Shown here in pieces: positions 25,139 through 32,259 of a DNA stretch of 63,374 nt (positions within the stretch are counted from its first letter, which is position 1; every line of letters starts with the position of its first letter). The position numbers and the translations under genes are program-made. Source of the stretch: Cytobacillus firmus NBRC 15306 (GTDB lineage: Bacteria > Bacillota > Bacilli > Bacillales > Cytobacillaceae); NCBI RefSeq assembly GCF_001591465.1, contig NZ_BCUY01000016.1, positions 1 to 63,374 of the forward strand, read 5' to 3'. A model generated the notes under the pieces. The model saw only the letters and a list, made by a program, of their open reading frames with translations. It was not told the origin of the DNA and ran no database searches.

Positions 25139-25933
25139 CTAATTCTGCTTCTGCAGGTGTATATATATTAGTCTTTCTCTGCCTGTCTCTACACCGAAAA
25201 CAAAGTATACAAGATTGTCTCCCATTTTATAGATGATTTTCCAGGTCTGGTCATCTTCAAAAAATCCTTCTCTTATAAGGGATCCGGTACCGAGCCTATT
25301 TAGTACATAAAGAGGCGAGATATCGGTTACAGAGTCAACTAAATACTTGGAAACGAATATTTCTTTTCCGTCAGGCAGTTCAGTAAAATAAACGTATTTC
25401 TTTCCGTACTGATAATATCTTGAGCCTTCGAACAGTCCTTCATCAGTTGGCTCTCCCAGCTTGCTCTTTACATCGTCAATCGTATTCTTGTTAATAATAA
25501 AATCCTGCCCTTTCAGCTTTCCGTCCGCCGCATCTGTAAGGATGTCTGGTTTTATCATGACCAGATCAGCCATTTGCCGTTTCTTTAGAACCGAAGGAGT
25601 TTTGTAAAAGACATCAGAAGAGTTCTTTACATAAACGCCTGCACCTACGCCATAAAAATAGACGCCATTGATTTTTTCATAGGAATATACCCTATATGTA
25701 TTTCCATTTTTGAACGTGCCGGATGGCTTGAAACTGCCATTGCTTTCTTTAATCAGCCTGCTTGTATCTTTCAGAATAGTCACCTTGCCAATTTGACCTT
25801 CTACTAATCTCGCATCATCCCAAATCACTGATGGTCTTGTATCCTTAGAGGCTGCTGAGGCTGTCTCAGAATCCCCCATAATCCCCAAAAAACCGGCAGC
25901 CATAATCATGCCTGAAATCAAAGTCTTTTTCAT
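25139..25933 (-). CDS. Secreted WDG/TPSK-module protein with DUF4309-like C-terminal domain (copy 1)
   Basis: 264 residues, ATG behind AAAGGAG. Signal peptide about 1-28. Divergent WDG/TPSK module about 36-119 (VIWDDARLVEGQIGK, YRVYSYE, YKTPSVLKK). Residues about 130-264 hold a domain shared with the proteins at 54015 and 55937 (GKLKGQDFIINKNTIDDVKSKLGEP, WKIIYKMGDNLVYFVF) and resembling the DUF4309 region of B. subtilis YjgB. The function is unknown; no catalytic residues are evident. A perfect WalR-type box sits 36-52 bp upstream of the start, so close that it would overlap the promoter, more like a repressing than an activating position. Confidence 0.78.
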   Translation of the reverse strand: MKKTLISGMIMAAGFLGIMGDSETASAASKDTRPSVIWDDARLVEGQIGKVTILKDTSRLIKESNGSFKPSGTFKNGNTYRVYSYEKINGVYFYGVGAGVYVKNSSDVFYKTPSVLKKRQMADLVMIKPDILTDAADGKLKGQDFIINKNTIDDVKSKLGEPTDEGLFEGSRYYQYGKKYVYFTELPDGKEIFVSKYLVDSVTDISPLYVLNRLGTGSLIREGFFEDDQTWKIIYKMGDNLVYFVFGVETGRERLIYIHLQKQN

Positions 25934-25968
25934 AACCCCACTCCTTTATTACTTATGTTTCAATAATA

Positions 25969-25985
25969 TTACAAAAATATTACAA
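25969..25985 (-). promoter_or_regulatory. WalR-type box upstream of DUF4309-like copy 1
   Basis: Minus strand TGTAAT-ATTTT-TGTAAT, an exact consensus match. A candidate promoter TTTACA-N18-TAATAT has its -10 inside the first half-site, suggesting repression. Both binding and sign are inferred. Confidence 0.6.
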
Positions 25986-26034
25986 ACGGAACCCTTATTT
26001 TGTAAAACAGGTATATACTACTATAAAAAAGAAA

Positions 26035-26052
26035 ACTGCCTATTTGGCAGCT
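26035..26052 (-). terminator. Intrinsic terminator of the 5'-nucleotidase gene
   Basis: Stem AAGCTGCC / GGCAGTT with a five-base loop, then TTCTTTTTT on the minus strand. Confidence 0.75.
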
Positions 26053-26062
26053 TCCTCATCGT

Positions 26063-27916
26063 TTATTTTCCATTCAATTCTTCGAGTTTCTTTTTAGACG
26101 GAGTTTCGTACTTCACATACCCTTTCATATTGGTAATGTAATGTCCGGACCCGACTCCATACTGACCGAAATAATTGGAGTCATAATTGTAGACACGGTA
26201 ACTCTGACCAGGCTTTAGCACACGTACAAACTGAAGCTTGTTGTCAGCTGTACGTTTCCATAGGTTAATAGGCTTTAGAACCGTAATGCGGCCGATTTGG
26301 CCTTTGTTCATCAGTACGCCATCCCAATAAACCTTAGGTGCAGGCTTATTGTCATCTTCTTTAGGATCTTCAGGAGCTTTTGCTGTAATACGGCCTTCAA
26401 CTTTTGTATTCACAGTGCCGATTTTTTGAATATAGGCAATAAGCGCTTCATCGAGTGCAGGAAATTCATTGACAATCGCACTGTCTTTGAAAGAGGTATA
26501 CTCGTCACCGCCGCTTGCCATGAAGTCATTTGTGGCAACGAGATATTCTTTGTTCATATCGACAGGCACACCTTTGATCTTCATGTCCTGTACCCGATTT
26601 CCAGCTGCTTTAGATGCATCAATAACAAAAGTCAAACCTGAAACATGGGGGAAGGCTCCTTTAGTGTCAGGATATGAATTCACACCATTCTCAATTCCTG
26701 CTTTTATTTGGGAACCAGTCAGCTTTTTTGTGACAATATAGTTACCAAAAGGCAGTACCGTAATAACATCGCCTTTTGTAATTTCCCCTTCAGCGATTGA
26801 GGCACGAATTCCGCCGCCGTTGGTAATAGCCATATCTGCACCCGTCATGTCCACCATCGCATCGGTAATCAAGTTGCCTAGATTCGTCTCTCCTGCACGG
26901 ACTTGTTCACGTTCTCCATCGAGTTTTACAGCCGTTTCACCAATGACTTCAGACAGAATCTCTTCCTGAGCTGTCTGAATTTCATCGATTACTTCTTTAA
27001 CAGCCGGATCTTCTTCAACGGCTGCAGTTTGTTCTTTTGTAATTAAGCCGGCTGTTTTGCCCTTCAGTTCATTATTCTCAAATGTCAGTTCCACCACGCC
27101 AAGATTTTTTGTATACTCCCCAGCACTTACAATAAGTGTATCGTTTTCACCCTCCAGGCCTTCAACGAGCTTTGAGTGGCTGTGCCCATCAACAATCAGA
27201 TCAATCCCAGGGGCACCCTTTGCCACTTTAATGGAAGTATCTGTACTGGACTCATCAATTCCCAAATGTGTTACCGCAATTATCATATCAACTTTTTGAG
27301 CTTTCAATTCCGCCACCATCGCCTGTGCCTCTTTTACCGGATCAGTGAAAGATAAGCCTTCAACATTTTTTGGATGCGTTTTATAATGAGTCTCTGGTGT
27401 CGACAGCCCAAAGATCCCCAGTTTCAAACCGTCAACCTCTTTTATTTCATAAGGCTTCAGAAGCAGCTCCCCATCCTGTTTGCGAACATTAGCACTTAAA
27501 AGCGGAAACAGCATTTTGTCTTTCAGCTCCATTAATCTTTCATAGCCATAGTTGAAGTCATGGTTTCCCGCAGCCATGCCATCATAGCCAACTTTATTCA
27601 TCACATTAACAATGCTTTCTCCTTTGCTCAGCGTGGCAAAAGTGGTCCCGTGCAGGGTATCACCAGCATCTAAAAGCAATGTATTGGGATTTTTACTTTC
27701 ATATTGCTTTACTAGAGTGGATAGTTTGGCAAATCCCATCCCATCATATTCGCCTTCAACAGCACGGCCATGAGAATCATTGGTATGAAGAATAGTGATT
27801 TTTTTTGTATTTGCGTCCGTATTCCCTTCTGCCTTAACCGCAAATGACCCGCTGAACCCGGATGAAATAACCATGGCGGATACCACGGCAATACAGCCCT
27901 TTTTCCAAATCCTCAT
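26063..27916 (-). CDS. Secreted 5'-nucleotidase / metallophosphatase (UshA/YfkN type) with C-terminal WDG/TPSK module
   Basis: 617 residues from the ATG at 27916 behind CAGGAGG; the longer open frame adds 39 residues without a start site. Signal peptide about 1-30. Metallophosphoesterase domain: NDSHG, LDAGDTLHG, GNHDF, VTHLG and GHSHSK supply the two-metal site. 5'-nucleotidase C-terminal domain about 330-490 (NLGNLITDAMVD, TNGGGIRA, VLPFGNYIV). After a Pro/Lys/Asp linker, the last 80 residues are a well-conserved WDG/TPSK module (VYWDGVLMNKGQIGR, INLWKRT, YRVYNYD, YETPSKKK). It probably scavenges phosphate or nucleosides from extracellular nucleotides at the wall. A near-consensus WalR box is 29-45 bp upstream. 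Confidence 0.92.
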   Translation of the reverse strand: MRIWKKGCIAVVSAMVISSGFSGSFAVKAEGNTDANTKKITILHTNDSHGRAVEGEYDGMGFAKLSTLVKQYESKNPNTLLLDAGDTLHGTTFATLSKGESIVNVMNKVGYDGMAAGNHDFNYGYERLMELKDKMLFPLLSANVRKQDGELLLKPYEIKEVDGLKLGIFGLSTPETHYKTHPKNVEGLSFTDPVKEAQAMVAELKAQKVDMIIAVTHLGIDESSTDTSIKVAKGAPGIDLIVDGHSHSKLVEGLEGENDTLIVSAGEYTKNLGVVELTFENNELKGKTAGLITKEQTAAVEEDPAVKEVIDEIQTAQEEILSEVIGETAVKLDGEREQVRAGETNLGNLITDAMVDMTGADMAITNGGGIRASIAEGEITKGDVITVLPFGNYIVTKKLTGSQIKAGIENGVNSYPDTKGAFPHVSGLTFVIDASKAAGNRVQDMKIKGVPVDMNKEYLVATNDFMASGGDEYTSFKDSAIVNEFPALDEALIAYIQKIGTVNTKVEGRITAKAPEDPKEDDNKPAPKVYWDGVLMNKGQIGRITVLKPINLWKRTADNKLQFVRVLKPGQSYRVYNYDSNYFGQYGVGSGHYITNMKGYVKYETPSKKKLEELNGK

Positions 27917-27944
27917 TATAAACCTCCTGAATTTAAAGTTTATC

Positions 27945-27961
27945 ATTACAAAAATATTATA
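27945..27961 (-). promoter_or_regulatory. Near-consensus WalR-type box upstream of the 5'-nucleotidase gene
   Basis: Minus strand TATAAT-ATTTT-TGTAAT: one half-site is exact, the other has one mismatch (TA for TG). The first half could also be a -10 hexamer. Confidence 0.4.
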
Positions 27962-28064
27962 TATTAAAACTATTAAGATTTGTTTGATAGTTTGTAAAAG
28001 ACGTTTAAAATTCCCATTCGACAAACCCCGCACGAAGGATGTCAGATTATTTTTATTAATTTTC

Positions 28065-28092
28065 AGTTAATTAAATGTTAAGATTTTGTAAA
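28065..28092 (+). promoter_or_regulatory. Triple WalR-like direct repeat upstream of the LTA-synthase-family gene
   Basis: AGTTAA-N5-TGTTAA-N5-TGTAAA: three half-sites at 11-base steps, of which the last two fit TGTWAH-N5-TGTWAH exactly. It ends 22 bp before the start codon. Confidence 0.5.
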
Positions 28093-28114
28093 AAGCGTTT
28101 GAGGGTGGGGGAAA

Positions 28115-29980
28115 ATGAAGTTAATAAAGAAGCATTATCCGGCTCTCCTGTCTTTAGCTTTACTGACAGGTTTTTTCAGCTTATGCTGGGCGTTTAAAAC
28201 CTTATACTTTATCTATGAATTGGAGCTTAACCCGCATAAGAAACTGATATTATTATCTTCTTGCGGACTGGGATTTGCAGTGTCAGGATTAATATACTTC
28301 AGCAGAAAAAGAATCCAGGCATTTTTGGCCTTTATTATTTACCTGCTTCTCTCTTTCCTCTTATATGCAGATGTACTGTATGAACGTTATTATGATGCCA
28401 TTCTTCATATCCAGCTGCTGCAGCAGGCTAATCAGCTCGGAGATGTGAAGGACTCGATTGCATCACTTGTTTACGTTAGTGATATCTGGTATTGGATAGA
28501 CATCCCAGCTGCTCTTCTTGCTCTTTATGTTTTTTCCCGGAAAGAACGGAACCTGAGGAATCCTTTTATCGGATCAGCCATGTTTGCTGCCGGCGCTGCT
28601 TTTATTTTATTTGCGGCCTTTTATCCGCTGAAGGACACCTTTTCTGATCAATATAAAGTTTCCCTTACGGGTATCCTGCCAGCCCATATCTATGATCTTT
28701 CGAGAACTTACCATAACCATGCTGCAGCCAAAGAAATAACTGCTGAGGAAAAGACAGAATTGGAGATTTTGAAGGATTATTTCAAAGGGAAACAGGAACT
28801 TTTAAAATCATCTCCCTATTACGGAAAGTTTAAAGGGAAGAATATTATTGTGGTACAGGCTGAATCACTGAATGACTTTCCAATCGGCTTAAAAGTAAAT
28901 GGCGAGGAAATAACCCCGCGTCTGAATGAACTAATCAGCACCAGCCACTATTACCCGAATATTTACCTTCAAATTGGGAGAGGCAATACGTCAGATGCTG
29001 AGTTTGCTGCAAATAATTCTTTATATCCAATTGCAGACATGGGGGTTTATAAAACTTATCCAAAAAATAACTTCATCTCGCTTCCGCAAGTACTAAAAAA
29101 AGAAGGTTACTCAACGAGTGCTGCCCATGGAAATTCACCGGAATTCTGGAATCGAAGATTGGCATATCCTAACCAGGGCTTCGATAACTTTTACAGTACT
29201 GAACATCTAAAAATTAGTGAAGATGAAGTAATCGGAATGGGCGTCTCGGACCGAAGCATGTTTAAACAAATGATAGATATCTATAAGGAAGAAGAAAAGC
29301 CATTTTACAGTTTTATAGTCAGTCTGACGAATCATCGGCCATTTGACTTGCCGGGTAAATATCAATCTTTGGACCTCCCTGCAGAATTTTCAGATACATT
29401 AACAGGAAACTATCTGCAGGCTACCCATTATTTTGACCGGTCAATCGGTTACTTTATTGAAAAATTAAAAGAAGAACAAATATGGGATGATACGATCTTT
29501 GTCGTCTATGGAGATCATTACGGACCTATTCCAAAAGATAAGGATGAGATTGACCAGCTTCTGGGCGTCAACTTTAATCAGAAAGAGCAATTCAATGTCC
29601 CGATGATCATTCACCATCCAGGACAGACCACAGCTGTTAAAAATGAGGTTATTGGAAGCCAGCTGGACATCTTTCCTACTCTTGCATCTCTGATTGGCAC
29701 CCAACAGCAGCTTGCATATCTTGGGGCATCGCTTGATATCAAAAAAGAAGGTTTTGCCGGTTTCGCTTATGAAACGACACCATACTCGTATTATTCGGGG
29801 CCATATGATTATGCCGCTTCACATAATGGAGTATTCGAGGACGGTATTTGCACAGATACCAAAACCGGGGAAAAAGTGTCCGTTAATGCCTGTAAAAAAA
29901 CGTATGAACAGCTTGTAAAGGATGTTCAGCTTTCTGAATTTCTGCTGAAAAATAATTTAATTGGGGAATTGTTTCAATAA
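28115..29980 (+). CDS. Lipoteichoic-acid-synthase-family membrane sulfatase-like enzyme
   Basis: 621 residues, ATG behind GGGTGGGGG. Five N-terminal membrane segments in about 1-170, then an extracellular alkaline-phosphatase/sulfatase-type domain: VVQAES with metal ligand Glu250, catalytic Thr292 in GRGNTSDAEF, and the metal motif YGDHYG in the C-terminal third. Family members transfer glycerol-phosphate from phosphatidylglycerol to growing lipoteichoic acid on the outer membrane face, or prime it. The N-S-L-Y-P motif after the catalytic Thr is kept. Bacilli carry several paralogues (LtaS, YfnI, YqgS, YvgJ) and I cannot say which this is. It is a single-gene unit with its own terminator and WalR-like boxes. 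Confidence 0.88.
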   Translation: MKLIKKHYPALLSLALLTGFFSLCWAFKTLYFIYELELNPHKKLILLSSCGLGFAVSGLIYFSRKRIQAFLAFIIYLLLSFLLYADVLYERYYDAILHIQLLQQANQLGDVKDSIASLVYVSDIWYWIDIPAALLALYVFSRKERNLRNPFIGSAMFAAGAAFILFAAFYPLKDTFSDQYKVSLTGILPAHIYDLSRTYHNHAAAKEITAEEKTELEILKDYFKGKQELLKSSPYYGKFKGKNIIVVQAESLNDFPIGLKVNGEEITPRLNELISTSHYYPNIYLQIGRGNTSDAEFAANNSLYPIADMGVYKTYPKNNFISLPQVLKKEGYSTSAAHGNSPEFWNRRLAYPNQGFDNFYSTEHLKISEDEVIGMGVSDRSMFKQMIDIYKEEEKPFYSFIVSLTNHRPFDLPGKYQSLDLPAEFSDTLTGNYLQATHYFDRSIGYFIEKLKEEQIWDDTIFVVYGDHYGPIPKDKDEIDQLLGVNFNQKEQFNVPMIIHHPGQTTAVKNEVIGSQLDIFPTLASLIGTQQQLAYLGASLDIKKEGFAGFAYETTPYSYYSGPYDYAASHNGVFEDGICTDTKTGEKVSVNACKKTYEQLVKDVQLSEFLLKNNLIGELFQ

Positions 29981-29989
29981 TTTCGAGGG

Positions 29990-30038
29990 ATTCCAACAAA
30001 ACCTGTGTATGACAGCGCAGAATTTGTTGGAATTTTTG
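29990..30038 (+). terminator. Intrinsic terminator of the LTA-synthase-family gene
   Basis: Stem ATTCCAACAAA / TTTGTTGGAAT with a 21-base loop, followed by TTTTGTTGTTTT. Confidence 0.75.
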
Positions 30039-30122
30039 TTGTTTTAATCAATTAAAAAGGCGGTATATACGTAATAACTAAAAATTGGGATTAAAAATAT
30101 ATAAAAAGGAGTTGTTTTTCAA

Positions 30123-30272
30123 ATGAAAATTAAAGCAGGCAGCTGGAGTCTATTAACCCCTCAGGACAAATTGTTTATTTTGGAGGCAGTAAGCAGCCGC
30201 TCGAAAAACTGGAAACAGGAAGAGCACGCTCCATCTCAAGAATCGTATATCCAATTATCATTTGATATATAA
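30123..30272 (+). CDS. Small protein, 49 residues
   Basis: ATG eleven bases after AAAAAGGAG; the product begins MKIKAGSWSLLTPQDKLFIL and ends QLSFDI. It has no signal peptide and no membrane segment. It lies alone between a terminator and the acyltransferase gene. The ribosome site is good, but there is no family recognition, so the gene is plausible rather than certain. Confidence 0.4.
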   Translation: MKIKAGSWSLLTPQDKLFILEAVSSRSKNWKQEEHAPSQESYIQLSFDI

Positions 30273-30432
30273 GTGTCTGTAAATTTTTTAACTATTTCCC
30301 TATCTTTGGATGCATTATTAACAAAACGCTACTTTATGGTTAAGGTACGATAACAATCCGGACGGGCCCCTGTATTTCATATACGATGTAGTGGTAAATG
30401 AATTCCGTTACTACTGCAAGGATGTGAAAGTC

Positions 30433-31542
30433 ATGGGCAAACCAAAAGCACATATCCAAGAGATTCATTATTTACGGGCTATTGCCTGCATATGGGTACT
30501 ATTGGTTCACGTTTCAGCCTCCTTCTACTTTGAGAACGGCGAAACTTATAATGAACTTACCCTTTTCATCAATCAAATAAGCCGATTCGGTACACCTATT
30601 TTTGCTCTGATCAGCGGATTTCTGCTCTTCTACCAAACCAGGACAAGAGGCTTTACCTTAAAGAAATTTGCTGTGAGCCGTTTTACGAAAATTGGTGTAC
30701 CTTTTATATTTTGGAGTATTTTCTATCTTCTATTTATGTATTTCGTTCAAGGTGCGAATCCTTTTGAATCAGGGAAAAGACTGTTCCTGATCAACTTTGT
30801 TTTCGGCAATAGCTTTTACCATCTATATTTTATGTCAATCGTTTTTCAGTTTTACCTGCTGTTTCCGCTCCTTCAGCTGTTCCGTTCAAAAAAGAGCTGG
30901 ATATTTTTATTAGCAGGTGCAATCTTAGTTAATATATATTCTTTAAATGTCTATAACCCGGGACAGTTCGAAGGAATCTGGCAGGTCATTCTCAGCCAGC
31001 GCGCCTTTTTGCCAAGCTGGATCTTCTTCTTTATTTTTGGGGGATTCTTAGCTTATTATTGGGAACCGCTTAGCCAGTTCTCGAAGAAAAATAAGAAAAT
31101 CTTAGGTGCGGGTGTCGTAATTATAACTGTAATGGCTGTTGTGGAATATAAAATCATCGGATCCATCCCATCAAACCGGGCGACTAATATGATTAATATC
31201 CCAATTATCACTCTGTTTATGATGGGGATTGGGGAAGATATAAGGAAGATCAACTGGCTGGAAATATGCCTTTCAAAAATTGGAAGCCTTTCAATGGCCA
31301 TTTATCTCGTCCATCCGTTTGTTCTTTTAACATTCCAATCACTGGCACCGAAGAGTATTTGGAGTACTATTTACTTCCCTTTTGTTTTAGCTGTGATTCT
31401 AATAGGAACAATTGGGGTAGTTAAGGTGGTACAGCTTTTCCCTTATAATCAGTATTTGCTTACGGTGCCTAAGGTCAAGGACAAAAAGCCTGAAAAGGTA
31501 AAACGACTGAAGAAACTGGAAGCAGAATCAAATACGGCATGA
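30433..31542 (+). CDS. Acyltransferase-3 family membrane protein (OafA/IcaC-like)
   Basis: 369 residues from the ATG at 30433, with AAGGATG nine bases upstream; the longer frame starting at 30391 has no ribosome site. About ten membrane segments. The acyltransferase-3 signature opens the protein: EIHYLRAIACIWVLLVHVS with the conserved His, followed by FGTPIFALISGFLLFY. Such proteins O-acetylate or O-succinylate surface polysaccharides using cytosolic acyl-CoA. It is the second O-acylation system in the window, after the MBOAT/SGNH pair. The acceptor is unknown; teichoic acid, wall polymer and exopolysaccharide are all possible. It ends with a basic tail (KVKDKKPEKVKRLKKLEAE). Confidence 0.85.
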   Translation: MGKPKAHIQEIHYLRAIACIWVLLVHVSASFYFENGETYNELTLFINQISRFGTPIFALISGFLLFYQTRTRGFTLKKFAVSRFTKIGVPFIFWSIFYLLFMYFVQGANPFESGKRLFLINFVFGNSFYHLYFMSIVFQFYLLFPLLQLFRSKKSWIFLLAGAILVNIYSLNVYNPGQFEGIWQVILSQRAFLPSWIFFFIFGGFLAYYWEPLSQFSKKNKKILGAGVVIITVMAVVEYKIIGSIPSNRATNMINIPIITLFMMGIGEDIRKINWLEICLSKIGSLSMAIYLVHPFVLLTFQSLAPKSIWSTIYFPFVLAVILIGTIGVVKVVQLFPYNQYLLTVPKVKDKKPEKVKRLKKLEAESNTA

Positions 31543-31546
31543 TCAT

Positions 31547-31581
31547 AAAAGCCCTAATTCACAACTTGAATTAGGGCTTTT
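31547..31581. terminator. Bidirectional terminator
   Basis: Fourteen-base perfect stem AAAAGCCCTAATTC / GAATTAGGGCTTTT between convergent genes. Confidence 0.88.
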
Positions 31582-31583
31582 GC

Positions 31584-32183
31584 TTATCTGAAAATTTTGT
31601 TTGGCACTTTTACTTCCGGCATACCGGCAGCATATGGCGCGACTTCATATTCAAAGAATTTGATCGCAATACCGCTTCCTGTGAAATAGAAAGGACGCTC
31701 ATTATCTATCGTGATTTCATCCAAATATTCCGGGAAAATCATTTCCCCTCTGGCAGCACGATTCTTCAAGTCAGTGATGGCATACTTCTTAATCTTGCCT
31801 CTTGCGGTGCTCGTTTTTGCCACATCAGACAACTGCAGCTCAACACCTTTGATCAGGTCAAAATTATACGAGGTTACCGTTGACATTCCATGAACGCCGC
31901 CTGTGTACATATAATCGTAAACTAAAATGCTCAGAAGATTATTTTCGTTATATTTCACCTTATAAGATACATCATAATCATAGCTGTACATCCAGTCTTC
32001 ATCTTCTGGCACGTGATAGCCATAGTCATAGTAATAATCCCATCGATGCTCTTCCTCCTCATCCTCTAGATTTCGAGCACTCTCATAAGACTCTTCAAAA
32101 TGGCTCTTAATAATCGCATTAATACGCTCTTTTGCGGCATTATCCACTAAACTGCTTATTTGCGGATAAGTGAAATCCCCAAA
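31584..32183 (-). pseudogene. 5'-truncated RsiV/PdaC-like gene (DUF4163-DUF3298)
   Basis: The open frame reads GDFTYPQISSLVDNAAKERI upstream of the first usable start (GTG at 32147) and then runs into an in-frame TAA at about 32184. That opening is the start of the DUF4163 domain, which in RsiV and PdaC relatives follows a membrane anchor or signal peptide; both are missing here. The rest (about 187 residues) is intact: an acidic Tyr-rich loop (EHRWDYYYDYGYHVPEDEDW), GGVHG, and a DUF3298 end (FYFTGSGIAIKFFEYEVAPY). Upstream there is only about 30 bp before the terminator of the next gene, so the 5' part was probably deleted. It may be silent or give a cytosolic fragment. Confidence 0.65.
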
Positions 32184-32215
32184 TTACGAGTTTTCTATTC
32201 TTTTTGAAATATAGA

Positions 32216-32247
32216 AAGGGACACTCCAATATTAAAAAGTGTCCCTT
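32216..32247 (-). terminator. Intrinsic terminator of the solenoid surface protein gene
   Basis: Stem AAGGGACACT / AGTGTCCCTT with a 12-base loop, then TCTATATTT on the minus strand. Confidence 0.8.
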
Positions 32248-32259
32248 AATCTATTAATA

